A stretch of DNA of 64,000 nt, taken from assembly GCA_028279515.1 (NCBI GenBank), contig JANQNQ010000014.1:1-64000 (forward strand), in the 5' to 3' direction. Source of the DNA: Flavobacteriaceae bacterium (GTDB lineage: Bacteria > Bacteroidota > Bacteroidia > Flavobacteriales > Flavobacteriaceae). Below, one piece after another: positions 1 through 10,167 of the stretch; position 1 is the stretch's first letter, and each line of letters opens with the position of its first letter. The translations under genes and the position numbers were made by a program. Below the pieces are notes generated by a model that worked only from the letters and a program-made list of their open reading frames with translations, ran no database searches and was not told where the DNA came from.

Positions 1-3000
1 TTAAGAAGATCACTTCGCTGTCCATATTAAGGTCTTCATTATAATATCCTCTCGGTTTATAGAAAACCGACGATCCAAACGGACTCTCAATAGCCGAAAT
101 GTCCAATACCAATTGCTTCACATTGACCGATTCGGAACCTGTGTTCAGGAAAATGACCCTGTTATCTTCATTGGCATCTCCTGCCCACATACCCTCAACA
201 CCTGCTGGCATTCCGAAGGTAGTTTGTGCATTTAGGCCATAGGTGGCGGTGCTTCCATCGGTAAAATCTACTATAGTTGTTGTCATGTCATTTAAAGGAA
301 TGGCCGCGTTACTTATGATGCCGAGATGATTGCGATGTTGAATCGATATGAAATAGTTGCCGTCGGCCGCTATTGGTGTTATTGGAGACATTCCGTTGAC
401 ATCAACGACATCACCGTCACGTTGCAGCAAGGCCGATTGTCCAAAAATTACATTCGTATTATCGGTTTCATCCCTTAATTCTACCCATACCCAATCAACA
501 ATGGCATCTGCTCCCGTCGTATCAAAAACAGAACTATTGCACGTTAAACGATCTGCATACGGACTTGTAGTTGGCAGTAATCCTTCTACTCTAAGGTCAT
601 CTCTCATGAGCGTTTCTTCTCCTACATTTGGATTCAAAGATGCGCCCTGAAGATAGGTTTTCGGACTTACTAATAATGGTTCATTGAATTCGATCAAATA
701 CTGGTATTTATAGGTATGGTCAAAACCGCTGTACACTTCTGGTGTTGAAGCGATGACCAAATAGAGTTCATCTCCTGCCAAGGTTTCGACAAGCACGTTT
801 GCCTCTTCTCCAGAGCCTGAGGCAACTGAAGGATCGATGACAAAATCGTGATACGAATAAGCACCTCCAGAATATTTAACTATTCGTCCTTGAAACTCAG
901 TGTGCGCAGGGTTGCCCGCATCTCCTCTTAGTTTAAAGGTATAGCCCCCTTCTAAGGTTGTAGGAATTTCGTAGGCATTAAAGGCCCACGCTCCTGGGAG
1001 TAGATTGTCTGGGATATCTAACCACAGACCGTCGGTTCCCATGTCTCCAAGTGTATTTGTAAACTTAGCATCGAACGATTCAGCACTTGGGTTTGCGATC
1101 ATCATTCTGTTCTGTGATCTTATTTCTGAGTCTGCAAAATGATGCCCTACTTGATTTCCTGCTTCGTCTTCAAGGTCCCAAACACTTATTCTCGCTGCAA
1201 AATCACCAAAGACTTCTTTTAGATCTTCTCCTTCTTCAGCCAAGACCTCACCTACCTTTTCCATCGGGCTATTTGGTGTAAAAGCACGGTTAAACACTTT
1301 TCCGACTAAAGCATCATCACTCACCATATTGGTCACGTACGAAAAGAACACATAGGATCCATAGGCATGGCCGCCTGAAAACTCCGATCCCAAATACGGG
1401 TCTACTGGCGAGCTGCTTGTTGTCCAGATAGGCAAGTGTGGAAACAGCGAATAATGTCCTAACAGTGTGCTTCGAGATCCAGGGAACATCACATCGGGTG
1501 CCCATTCTGCGGTACTTTCCATAAACCATCCTGCATAGCCGATATTGGTGCTATTAGTAAATTCTCTGATAAATAACTGAAAAGAATGGAAATTTTCATG
1601 AAGCCAATAATTGGCATTGATTCGCGAATGCGGATTGCTAAACGAATACGGATTCACAAATGTGCTGATGATTCCTGGGCCTATGAATAGATCCCTGTTA
1701 CGTCTGCTGTCTACAAACTCTTCCAATAAATTGTCAGGATACATCCCTACTTCAAATACGAAGGTCTCATAGGACAGTTCTTGTTGCTGTAAATAGTATT
1801 GATATTTGTCTTCATTAGGGTCTTCATTTGCATCTAACCAAAGGGTCACATACGCCGCTGATAATGGGAAACGGTGCTCATCACCAAATGGTGGATCCTC
1901 GACTGGTGCGCTCGTTAAGCAATATTGACTCTTTGTCTCAATAGCGCTTTGTTGTACCACGCTGTCATAGACCAGTACTTCCCAAACACGTCCGTCATAA
2001 GGACCTACTTGCAGCTCATCTACACTTCCTGATTGCAAGGAGATGGTGCTCTCTAACCATTCACCATTGACATATACTTGTATCGCTTCACGTTTAAGGA
2101 TGACCACTACATGATTGCAGCTTACTGAAGATAAGCTTGCCGAACTTGTAATCGTCTGTCCATCTATATGTACCTCAACCGTATCATCAACTTGGTCAAT
2201 GGTCAAAAATCCATTCTCTACATTTACCATTTCAACGGTTTGCGTCAAAGATTCTGGAATGAACTTGAATGACAAGGTCATGGCATCCTCTTGAACTGGG
2301 TTTTCCACTAGCGTAATATCTAAGGTCTTTCCTTTAAGACCTGTGAATTTATGTGTTTCTAATGGAGAAGAACCACTAGCTGCTATGGTATTTGTGAAAC
2401 CAGATCTGTCCTGATCACCTGCTAATCTCGGCATATTCAATATCGGATCTGGAATCTCCTCACCTTCGACGATGTTAACCGCATCGGCTGCCATACGTTT
2501 TCCTATGATCAAAGGCGAAGCACTGTCAAAGAATTCGTGATTTGACAGGTCTGTCGTTGGTACGAATTTGGCATTTCCGATAGACTTGGCAATATGCTCC
2601 TGAGCCGCTTGAACCGTCAACCCATCGGCGGTGTCATTTTGAGTCCCTACGATCACAACGGGTAATTCTGGTTGTCCTAGATCCGTTCGAAGATTGGATA
2701 TCAGGTTTGCTAAGTTTTGTTCATACAAAGGCGCTCCTGTACTATTCGCATCGTCCCATCCTTGAAACCATATAAATCCGCCGATCTCAAAAATTGGATT
2801 CTGACCCGTGTATTTGGTAAAATAATCGGGTGCTTGGATTTCTGCCAAGTGCTGTGCTAACAACGGGTAATTGTTTGGACCATCATTGGTGGTACTCCAG
2901 TGGTTGTACAAATTAGAGCCTTCTTCGGTCACTTTTAGCAACACAATATCTTCGTCCATAAATGAGGACAAATAATGTCCTAACATCAACTCTGGACCGT

Positions 3001-6000
3001 ACTGACCCGAAGCTCCTCCAAACCCAACATTCAAGTTTCCTACGGTTGTTGTCGGTCCCGATCGAACGCCCCCCGTTCGCGTGTATTGAAATTGAGCTGT
3101 TTGTACTTTTTCAAAATCAACGGTCAAGCGATCATCTGCTTGTATATTCTGATCTAACAATCGGGCTTCCAATCGAGCCTGAATTTCTTCATACCCATTG
3201 ATGGTGCCTTCCGCATAAAAATCTTTGATCACTTCAAACAATCTATCTTCTCGCAATGGCAATGAATCATAACAACTATCTGGGTCGCTTGGCAGTGAGA
3301 TGCTTTCATTGGCACAAAGCAGACGGTCTAGGTCACTAGATTGTCCTTGTCCTAACATGTTAGAACTCCCTGCCATGATATATATCTTCACATTGGGTCG
3401 TGTATCATCGGCATCTTCATCATTGCACACCCCGTCACCATCAACATCGATACAGGTATCTATACAATCTTGAATGCCATCTGCATCAAGGTCGTCAGTG
3501 CTATCGCACAATTCATAGGCACCCACGTCGATCTTCGCACCCACGATACGATTTACGAGTCCGGTGATGTCGAATTGATCGTGCGCTGCATTGAGATAGA
3601 TGTTATCGTTTCCAGCATCGACCAAGACACCACCTGGCTGTGGGACTAATCCATCATCTGAAGTACCCAGAATATCATCAGCTCCATCTGGGTCTGAAGC
3701 ATTCAAAAATGGGTTGCTCCCCAATTGAAAATAATCTGCTGGATTATCGTAGTTGGAAGGGGCTTCTTCTGTGTAATTATTGCCCCCTAACAATTCACTT
3801 AGGGGATTGATCTTATGAATATCGTCCCCGTTGGTGTTGAACTTTTTATTGTTCCAGAAAACACTGTTGTACAAGGCTACTTTAGCGCCACTGTTTTCAA
3901 GGCACATCCCACCGCCATCACCAACGCCATCATTATTGGCATCTGCTATATTATCAAAGAGGGTTATATTGGCGATCCGAGGTCTTCCCCTGTAAAAATA
4001 TATCCCTCCACCATGGTTATTGGCTGTATTGTTAGAAACGATTGCATTTGATACTTCTGCAGAAGAAATATAATTGAACATTCCTCCTCCATTTAGGTCT
4101 GCATGGTTATTCTTAACAATTACATTGATCAAATTTAGATTGGAAAACCAGTTAGTCATTCCACCACCACGAGAACTCGCCGTATTATTTGTTATGGTCA
4201 AGTTGCTAAATGTTGCTTCCGAGTAGCTCGAAAAGATTCCCCCTCCGTTTCGCGTATCGATCGTTTCATTTTCAACCGTTATTTTTGAACTTCCGGAAGC
4301 GTTTCCTTCCATAATGGTAAACCCATCTAAAACCGTGTGCTTCGTATCACTCACCGAAAGAACCACATGATAGGTATTATCGTCAACATCACCCATAGTT
4401 CCGATATCTCCACTTAAGATCGTTGGATTCGCCAGAATATTTCGATCTTCCAAGACCAATTCATTTCCTGCAAAACCACCATATATCTTTACACCATCTA
4501 CCAAATGAAAGGTGTAATTCCTAGCATCATTTGTTAACTCGCTCACATTTCTTGGGTATGCAGAAGGTGTATATGTCCCCGCTGCCACCCAGATTTGATT
4601 ATCACTACAATTGCTTGCAGAATTGATCGCACTTTGTAATGATGTGTATGCATTGTTCCAATCGGTTCCTGAATCGTTTCCAGTAGCTGCCTGATTCACA
4701 TAAATGACACCATCAGGGTAATTGGGTTCTACAGTAGCAATGTTACAATCATTGTCCTTACCGTCACACAGCTCTGGTGCATTTGGATAGACTGTATGAT
4801 CTGTGTCATCACAATCGGTATTGTCGAGTACATAACCAGACGGTATTATACAACTACCTACGCTCATGGAAACATTGGCATCTCCGAAACCGTCGCTATC
4901 GGTGTCAGCATATATAGTTACTGTGCCAGAACTATCACAATACTCATAGGCTCCTACGTCAATATGTACGCCCGCCACGCGGTTTACACTTCTGGTAATA
5001 TCAAACATTTGTGTATTGTTTGCACTATCTCCTGTATCGACTAGCACCCCTGTATCTAGAGGAACCAATCCGTCATCTGAAGTTCCCAACACCATATCGG
5101 CTCCTTCAGGGTTTGAGGAATCAGTAAAAGGATCTACTGTTAGCTGAGAAAAATTCGCAGGATTCCCATAATTTGAAGGATTCTCCTGGGTATAGGTATT
5201 GGATCCTAAAATATCAATGCTTGCATGCACTTCATGGATGTCATCTCGTACGGTGCTTAAGTTCTTGTTATTCCAAAAGACTGAGTTGTAAAATGTGAGG
5301 TTTGTTGCCCCATTTCTTGCAAATACGCCGCCGCCATCGCCTCCGGCACCACTACCATTGGCCGTATTGTTGAAAAGTGTTGCGTTGATAATTGTAGACG
5401 TTCCTCTGAAAAAATACAATCCTCCACCATTCCTATTTGCAACATTGTTTGCAATCACCATATTGGTTAGCTTAATGGACGATTGATGAATAAACATACC
5501 TGCTCCGTCAAAATTTGCGTTATTGTTGGTCACGACCAAATTAGAAATGGCAACTTCTGATTCTCTGATGTGTATACCTCCTCCGTTTGAATTCCCGATG
5601 GACTCTCCTTCTATGGTTATATTTCCACTTTTTGTTGCATTACCATTGGCAATGGTAAATCCGTCAAGAACGGTGTTATTCTCATCTTTTATAGAAAGTA
5701 CCACATGGTAGACATTATCACTATCATCATTAAGAGTGCCTACGTCACCACTTAATATAGAAGGACCTCCATGACGCTCATCTATAGTGGTCTCATCACC
5801 AAAAAATCCACCATATAGTTTTACACCATCGACCAAGTGAAAGGTATAGTGTCTTGTATCTGTCAATCCACTAACTCCTCTTGGATAGGCTGTTGGCATA
5901 TAGGTACCGGCCGCCACCCAAATTTCATTGGCAACGCACACTGAGCCTAAAGCACTTTGCAAGGACGTATAGGCATTTTCCCAATCTTGACCTGTATTAC

Positions 6001-8035
6001 CTCCAGTAGCGGATTGGTTTACGTAAATGATCCCATCTGGGAAATTACCATCATCAGCGATCAAATCACAATTATTGTCTTTACCATCACAAAGTTCTGG
6101 AGCCCCTGGGTAGACCGTATTATCTGAGTCATCACAATCAGTATCATTGTCAACATACCCTACAGGGGGCGAACAAGAGTCAATACTATCACTGGCATCG
6201 CCAAAGCCGTCTCCATCGGTGTCTGCATAATACGTTTCTACGACTTCATCTGTGGTGGTGCCATTACAGTTGTTGTCTATTCCGTCGCAAAGCTCTGGAG
6301 CACCTGGATAGACCGTGTCATTTGTGTCATCACAATCTGTATTATCAAGCACGTATCCCGAAACAGCTGCGCATAAATTCATGCTAGCGTTCGCATCTCC
6401 AAAGCCATCACCATCGGTATCTGCATAGTATGTTTGTTCGGTTTCATCAATAGCTCCATCACAATTGTTGTCTATTCCATCGCAAAGTTCTGGAGCCCCG
6501 GGATAGACTGTATCATTCGTGTCATCACAATCCGTGTTATCAAGCACATAGCCAGAAACCGGTGAACAAGATGTGATGCTGTCATTTGCATCTCCAAAAC
6601 CATCCCCATCTGTATCGGCATAATAGGTATCTACATCTTCATCGATAGCGCCATCACAGTCATTGTCTACTCCGTCACAAAGTTCTGGAGCACCAGGATA
6701 GGTCGTGTTATCGTTGTCGTTGCAATCGGTATTATCGGTTACAAATCCAGGAGGCGCATCACAAGGACTGTAGTCTACTGGCGTTGCGTTGATCGCTCCA
6801 AAACCATCGCCATCGGTATCTGGGTAATGGGCGACCATTTGCTGAGCATCACAATTTCCTGATTCATAGGCCCCAATATCGATCGTTCCGTCTACGACAC
6901 GGTTGGTGGTCCCTGTAATATCAAATGCTTGCGAGTTTTGGGTGTTATCACCTGCATCAATCAATACACTTCCGTTGGCAGGTGCTAGACCGTCGTCTGG
7001 CGTCCCCAGCATCATATCAACACCTTCGAGATTCGAAGAATTTGAAAAAGGATCACTTAGTAATTGATTAAAGTTCACAGGGCTTCCATAATTTGCCGGG
7101 TTCTCTTGGGTGTAATTGTTGGAACCTAAAATCATGGCACTCGTATCATTTTCATGAATATCGTCACCGACAGTATTGAATAATTTGTTGTTCCAAAACA
7201 CTGTATTGTAAAGTGTAATGTTTGTACTAGCGTTGATCAAATAAATTGCTCCGCCAGTACCATTACCATCATTATTTGCATCGGCTGTATTGTTAAAAAT
7301 AGTTGCATTGATAATGGTTGAATTTCCATTTACAAAACCCAAGGCACCTGCATTTCTGTCTGCTGTATTGTTGGTAATAACAGCATTAATGAGTGTCGTG
7401 CTCGCTGTCTGGTTGAAGATGGCTGCGCCATCATTGCTCGCGTAATTCTCTGTTATGATGACATTTGAAATAATCGCGTTTGACTCTCTATTATAGATTC
7501 CTGCTCCCCTTGATCGGCCTATACCGGCTTCTCCTTCAACGTTGAGATTGGCCGCCCCATCCGCAGCACCATCTGTGATGGTAAATCCATCTAACAGGGT
7601 CTGGTTGTCGTCCAAGACGGAAAGCACGATGTGGTATACATTATCACTATTATCATTGAGCGTTCCGATATCACCACTTAAGATACTGGGAGCTCCGTGA
7701 CGATTGGCCACTGAAGTTTCATCTCCGAAAAAGCCTCCGTAGAGCTTCACGCCGTTAACCAAATGAAAGCTATAGTCTCTAGCATCGGTTAGGCCCGTTG
7801 TATTTCTAGGGTAGTCTGTAGGTACATAGGTACCTTGGGCTACCCAAATTTCGTCCCCAGCCGTTACACTTTCGAGTGCTTTCTGAATCGTCGCATAGGC
7901 GGTTCCCCAGGAAGTACCGTTCAAATTATCATTACCCGTAGTGCCATCTACGTAGTAAGTAGTTTGTCCCTGGGCCCATGCAGCACACAGCAGAAAGGCC
8001 AGTAACATAGGTATCTTGAGTAGTTTTTTCATCAT
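1..8035 (-). CDS. Giant multidomain secreted protein (3' end beyond window)
   Basis: One uninterrupted reading frame of 2,678 codons begins at ATG 8035 (a second Met follows) and runs off the left edge, so the C-terminus is missing. Domains in order: signal peptide (about 1-23); right-handed beta-helix module 1 (about 25-390); four MopE-like repeats with DTDGDGFG and YPGAPELCDG motifs (about 400-658); beta-helix 2 (about 660-1035); a fifth MopE-like repeat (about 1040-1100); beta-helix 3 (about 1103-1510); a short Asp-rich calcium-type stretch; a SASA-type carbohydrate esterase domain with GSSNM, probable nucleophile Ser1558; a LamG-like lectin segment; a DUF6055-like domain with HENFH at 2146-2150; and a C-terminal module shared with the protein at 11775-13619. 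Inference: a cell-surface or released enzyme acting on acylated polysaccharide. It lies 51 bp downstream of the deiodinase-like gene, same strand. Family names are from motif recognition. Confidence 0.85.
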   Translation of the reverse strand, partial: MMKKLLKIPMLLAFLLCAAWAQGQTTYYVDGTTGNDNLNGTSWGTAYATIQKALESVTAGDEIWVAQGTYVPTDYPRNTTGLTDARDYSFHLVNGVKLYGGFFGDETSVANRHGAPSILSGDIGTLNDNSDNVYHIVLSVLDDNQTLLDGFTITDGAADGAANLNVEGEAGIGRSRGAGIYNRESNAIISNVIITENYASNDGAAIFNQTASTTLINAVITNNTADRNAGALGFVNGNSTIINATIFNNTADANNDGNGTGGAIYLINASTNITLYNTVFWNNKLFNTVGDDIHENDTSAMILGSNNYTQENPANYGSPVNFNQLLSDPFSNSSNLEGVDMMLGTPDDGLAPANGSVLIDAGDNTQNSQAFDITGTTNRVVDGTIDIGAYESGNCDAQQMVAHYPDTDGDGFGAINATPVDYSPCDAPPGFVTDNTDCNDNDNTTYPGAPELCDGVDNDCDGAIDEDVDTYYADTDGDGFGDANDSITSCSPVSGYVLDNTDCDDTNDTVYPGAPELCDGIDNNCDGAIDETEQTYYADTDGDGFGDANASMNLCAAVSGYVLDNTDCDDTNDTVYPGAPELCDGIDNNCNGTTTDEVVETYYADTDGDGFGDASDSIDSCSPPVGYVDNDTDCDDSDNTVYPGAPELCDGKDNNCDLIADDGNFPDGIIYVNQSATGGNTGQDWENAYTSLQSALGSVCVANEIWVAAGTYMPTAYPRGVSGLTDTRHYTFHLVDGVKLYGGFFGDETTIDERHGGPSILSGDVGTLNDDSDNVYHVVLSIKDENNTVLDGFTIANGNATKSGNITIEGESIGNSNGGGIHIRESEVAISNLVVTNNNANFDGAGMFIHQSSIKLTNMVIANNVANRNGGGLYFFRGTSTIINATLFNNTANGSGAGGDGGGVFARNGATNLTFYNSVFWNNKNLSTVRDDIHEVHASIDILGSNTYTQENPSNYGNPANFSQLTVDPFTDSSNPEGADMVLGTSDDGLVPLDTGVLVDTGDSANNTQMFDITRSVNRVAGVHIDVGAYEYCDSSGTVTIYADTDSDGFGDANVSMSVGSCIIPSGYVLDNTDCDDTDHTVYPNAPELCDGKDNDCNIATVEPNYPDGVIYVNQAATGNDSGTDWNNAYTSLQSAINSASNCSDNQIWVAAGTYTPSAYPRNVSELTNDARNYTFHLVDGVKIYGGFAGNELVLEDRNILANPTILSGDIGTMGDVDDNTYHVVLSVSDTKHTVLDGFTIMEGNASGSSKITVENETIDTRNGGGIFSSYSEATFSNLTITNNTASSRGGGMTNWFSNLNLINVIVKNNHADLNGGGMFNYISSAEVSNAIVSNNTANNHGGGIYFYRGRPRIANITLFDNIADANNDGVGDGGGMCLENSGAKVALYNSVFWNNKKFNTNGDDIHKINPLSELLGGNNYTEEAPSNYDNPADYFQLGSNPFLNASDPDGADDILGTSDDGLVPQPGGVLVDAGNDNIYLNAAHDQFDITGLVNRIVGAKIDVGAYELCDSTDDLDADGIQDCIDTCIDVDGDGVCNDEDADDTRPNVKIYIMAGSSNMLGQGQSSDLDRLLCANESISLPSDPDSCYDSLPLREDRLFEVIKDFYAEGTINGYEEIQARLEARLLDQNIQADDRLTVDFEKVQTAQFQYTRTGGVRSGPTTTVGNLNVGFGGASGQYGPELMLGHYLSSFMDEDIVLLKVTEEGSNLYNHWSTTNDGPNNYPLLAQHLAEIQAPDYFTKYTGQNPIFEIGGFIWFQGWDDANSTGAPLYEQNLANLISNLRTDLGQPELPVVIVGTQNDTADGLTVQAAQEHIAKSIGNAKFVPTTDLSNHEFFDSASPLIIGKRMAADAVNIVEGEEIPDPILNMPRLAGDQDRSGFTNTIAASGSSPLETHKFTGLKGKTLDITLVENPVQEDAMTLSFKFIPESLTQTVEMVNVENGFLTIDQVDDTVEVHIDGQTITSSASLSSVSCNHVVVILKREAIQVYVNGEWLESTISLQSGSVDELQVGPYDGRVWEVLVYDSVVQQSAIETKSQYCLTSAPVEDPPFGDEHRFPLSAAYVTLWLDANEDPNEDKYQYYLQQQELSYETFVFEVGMYPDNLLEEFVDSRRNRDLFIGPGIISTFVNPYSFSNPHSRINANYWLHENFHSFQLFIREFTNSTNIGYAGWFMESTAEWAPDVMFPGSRSTLLGHYSLFPHLPIWTTSSSPVDPYLGSEFSGGHAYGSYVFFSYVTNMVSDDALVGKVFNRAFTPNSPMEKVGEVLAEEGEDLKEVFGDFAARISVWDLEDEAGNQVGHHFADSEIRSQNRMMIANPSAESFDAKFTNTLGDMGTDGLWLDIPDNLLPGAWAFNAYEIPTTLEGGYTFKLRGDAGNPAHTEFQGRIVKYSGGAYSYHDFVIDPSVASGSGEEANVLVETLAGDELYLVIASTPEVYSGFDHTYKYQYLIEFNEPLLVSPKTYLQGASLNPNVGEETLMRDDLRVEGLLPTTSPYADRLTCNSSVFDTTGADAIVDWVWVELRDETDNTNVIFGQSALLQRDGDVVDVNGMSPITPIAADGNYFISIQHRNHLGIISNAAIPLNDMTTTIVDFTDGSTATYGLNAQTTFGMPAGVEGMWAGDANEDNRVIFLNTGSESVNVKQLVLDISAIESPFGSSVFYKPRGYYNEDLNMDSEVIFL

Positions 8036-8086
8036 GCGTAGGTTTTATTTTTAGTAATTTGTTTAGGTTCGATCTGTTCTTTGTGA

Positions 8087-9133
8087 TTATTCTTTGAGAT
8101 ACTTCTCGATTTCTTCTTCCAATTTTTTTGGGTTGAAAGACATCGGGCCGAATCCAGGATTGTATATGACCTTTCCTTCTTTATCGATCAAATACAAGCG
8201 TGTGGGTTTGGCTGCGTATAGCTCGCCCACTTGATCATCCATTGTATCTACATAAATGGGTAGTTGATTGTCATAAAGTTGTTGCCTGTAGTTACTTGCC
8301 GCCCTTCGTCGTGCTTGAAGCGTTTCGGGCTCGTCGAGGTTTCTTCGTCCGACCGTCTTCGTCCAATCAAAAATGGCTTGCTGTGTACGGGTTTCGCCTA
8401 ACCACCATTTGTCGGTAGGGTGCGCCTCTTTTAGGTAGACACTGATAAAGGCCACTTTGTTCTTATATCTTTTTTGTAGTTCTTTTAAAATCTTAGTGCC
8501 GTCAGAATGTGGCGGACACGTATGGCTTCCAAAAATGAGGGCTACGGGCTTATTGTTTCTATAATCTGATAATCTTACGGTATCCTTGAGGTCAGCACTT
8601 ACCAATTCGAAATCGGGTGCCATCTCCCCTATCTTGGGAGCCGTTTTATCATGAATTTCTTGCCATGATGATTCGTAGATCCTCCACTTTAGTGCTTTGA
8701 AACATACATACACAGATTGTTTTAAAGGGTCTGCTTTTTCCCAAAACATAAAACAAAGCACTCCCAGAGAAATCAGGGTAATGCTATATTTTTTAAACTG
8801 AACTTTCATCTTTTTTGAAAGCACAATGGACAGACCATATAAAGCTGCCGTCACTAGTGCAGCTCCCGAAACCCAATAGTGCGCACCGAGTAGTAAAGGG
8901 AGTAGTAAGCAAAGTCCAGCAACCAAAAGCACGATCCCGTTGGTTTTAGAATGAATACCAACTGTCATAGGTGCAGCGTTCTTCTTCGGAAATAAAATAC
9001 GTTTGCTCCAAAGCAACAGCTGAAGCGCCAGTACTCCTTGGAATACCGCTACTATAAAGTGCACAAAGTAGGGCAATAGGCTCGAAAGAAGATCCGAGAT
9101 CTCTACTAAGAATTTGTATTCAGATGATTCCAT
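8087..9133 (-). CDS. Deiodinase-like redoxin with membrane N-terminus
   Basis: 348 residues. Four hydrophobic segments (about 22-44, 66-82, 87-105, 115-131) precede a thioredoxin-fold domain (about 165-348). The active-site stretch FGSHTCPPH places Cys206 where vertebrate iodothyronine deiodinases carry selenocysteine, and EAHPTDKW (236-243) matches the conserved deiodinase EAH-x-x-DGW region. The codon at the catalytic position is TGT, so this is a plain Cys form. Bacterial members are usually treated as peroxiredoxin- or TlpA-like proteins of unknown substrate. The redox domain probably faces the periplasm. Fusion to a multi-pass membrane domain is less usual than a free domain. The giant protein gene follows 51 bp downstream and could be co-transcribed. 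The fold is fairly sure; the reaction is not known. Confidence 0.75.
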   Translation of the reverse strand: MESSEYKFLVEISDLLSSLLPYFVHFIVAVFQGVLALQLLLWSKRILFPKKNAAPMTVGIHSKTNGIVLLVAGLCLLLPLLLGAHYWVSGAALVTAALYGLSIVLSKKMKVQFKKYSITLISLGVLCFMFWEKADPLKQSVYVCFKALKWRIYESSWQEIHDKTAPKIGEMAPDFELVSADLKDTVRLSDYRNNKPVALIFGSHTCPPHSDGTKILKELQKRYKNKVAFISVYLKEAHPTDKWWLGETRTQQAIFDWTKTVGRRNLDEPETLQARRRAASNYRQQLYDNQLPIYVDTMDDQVGELYAAKPTRLYLIDKEGKVIYNPGFGPMSFNPKKLEEEIEKYLKE

Positions 9134-9143
9134 ATAATCGCTT

Positions 9144-9293
9144 TCATTTGATGGTTATGCTTTTTTTAAGCTTGCCTTTGTTCTGCGTTTTTGGATAAAG
9201 CTTCTGCATCGGCCAAATTTCTATATTAACTGCTGTGAGTGCATCAATTCCCTGATAGACAAAAGAATAGACATTTGGTTTTTCAATTTTCAT
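9144..9293 (-). CDS. Small hypothetical ORF, 49 aa
   Basis: A short reading frame sits between the HTH regulator gene (ends 9313) and the deiodinase-like gene (starts 9133), same strand, with 19 and 10 bp gaps. It begins MKIEKPNVYSF and ends in a lysine-rich tail. There is no signal peptide or membrane segment. I do not recognise it. The tight, in-line spacing between two minus-strand genes is the only argument for coding; it could equally be a chance frame or the remnant of a longer protein. Confidence 0.35.
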   Translation of the reverse strand: MKIEKPNVYSFVYQGIDALTAVNIEIWPMQKLYPKTQNKGKLKKSITIK

Positions 9294-9312
9294 TGCGTTG
9301 ATAATCAACAAA

Positions 9313-10167
9313 TTAGCCTTCCATAAATGCCACTAAACAGGCTTCTTTAGGGATGTTCAACTTCTTTTTTAATCGATATCTTGACGTGAGGAAGCTTTTG
9401 GGGGATATCCCCAAGATGTTGGCCACCTCACTGGTTCGCAGTTTCAATTTCTCAAGGGCCAGCAAACGTTCTTCAGATTGGGTAAGCACGTACCCTTTGC
9501 TCTTGATCTTGGTAAAGAACAGCGGATAGACCCTAGTGAACTTCTTTTTAAATACGTCCCAATCTTCGTTGGTAAGAATCGTAGATGCTTGTAGCTCTCG
9601 AATCTTTTCGAGTTCTTCTTCACACGATGCACCGCTTATGTCAATCGCACTTAGCGACATCGTGTTTCCGTTGTGATGTACTATCGGACTAGAAAGAAGC
9701 TCAGCTACATGTGCTTCGAGTTGCTTCATCTTTGTTTCAATTATGTGCACAAGGTTGTTTCGCTTGCGCATAGCAGAACTCCAAATGATATAGCCTGCAA
9801 GAATAGACAGTACTAACAATGCAGCAATGATTCCCATAAATAGCTTTCGCTTATAGGAAGCCGCTTCCATGTCCTTTTTATAGGTTTCGATCTCTGATGA
9901 TTTTTGCACCAGTTGTTGGTCCTTTAGGTCAACTTCAAACTGAATTTGATGAAATAGGCTTTCATTCATTGCAATCACTTTATGGATTGAATCCTGAAGT
10001 TGTTGATACATCTGCTGATACTCAACGAGAGTTTCGTACTCCCCTAATTTCTGAGTAATAGGTTCTGATGTAATGTGGGCTCGGGGTTGGGAAGCGGTAA
10101 CGACCGAAGACAAGAACAAAATGACCAGTCCAATCGAATACGTCCGTGTAGTTTGAAGGGTAACCAT
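9313..10167 (-). CDS. Membrane-anchored HTH regulator
   Basis: 284 residues from the ATG at 10167. The frame stays open to an ATG at 10227, but starting at 10167 puts a clean signal-like segment (MVTLQTTRTYSIGLVILFL) at the N-terminus. Next come a Gln/Glu-rich helical stretch that looks like a coiled coil, a strong transmembrane helix (LFMGIIAALLVLSILAGY), and a cytoplasmic part ending in a LuxR-like helix-turn-helix (TSEVANILGISPKSFLTSRY). This matches the flavobacterial class of membrane regulators that usually carry periplasmic TPRs; here the periplasmic part is short and TPRs are not evident. Inference: senses an envelope signal and regulates nearby genes. It is divergent from the AraC-type gene at 10509. 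A weak TTG-N21-TACTTTC promoter-like match lies just upstream of 10167. Confidence 0.75.
   Translation of the reverse strand: MVTLQTTRTYSIGLVILFLSSVVTASQPRAHITSEPITQKLGEYETLVEYQQMYQQLQDSIHKVIAMNESLFHQIQFEVDLKDQQLVQKSSEIETYKKDMEAASYKRKLFMGIIAALLVLSILAGYIIWSSAMRKRNNLVHIIETKMKQLEAHVAELLSSPIVHHNGNTMSLSAIDISGASCEEELEKIRELQASTILTNEDWDVFKKKFTRVYPLFFTKIKSKGYVLTQSEERLLALEKLKLRTSEVANILGISPKSFLTSRYRLKKKLNIPKEACLVAFMEG

Noticed and set aside
3815-5711. Plus-strand ORFs inside the giant gene
   Set aside because: They are antisense frames of repetitive minus-strand codons; the minus frame is continuous with signal peptide and clear domains.
6050-6830. Regular repeats looking like a repeat array
   Set aside because: The repeats are protein-coding MopE-like units in frame, not CRISPR: there are no short identical direct repeats with unique spacers.
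8507-8540. Selenocysteine in the deiodinase-like protein
   Set aside because: The catalytic codon reads TGT (Cys), and no SECIS-like element is needed.
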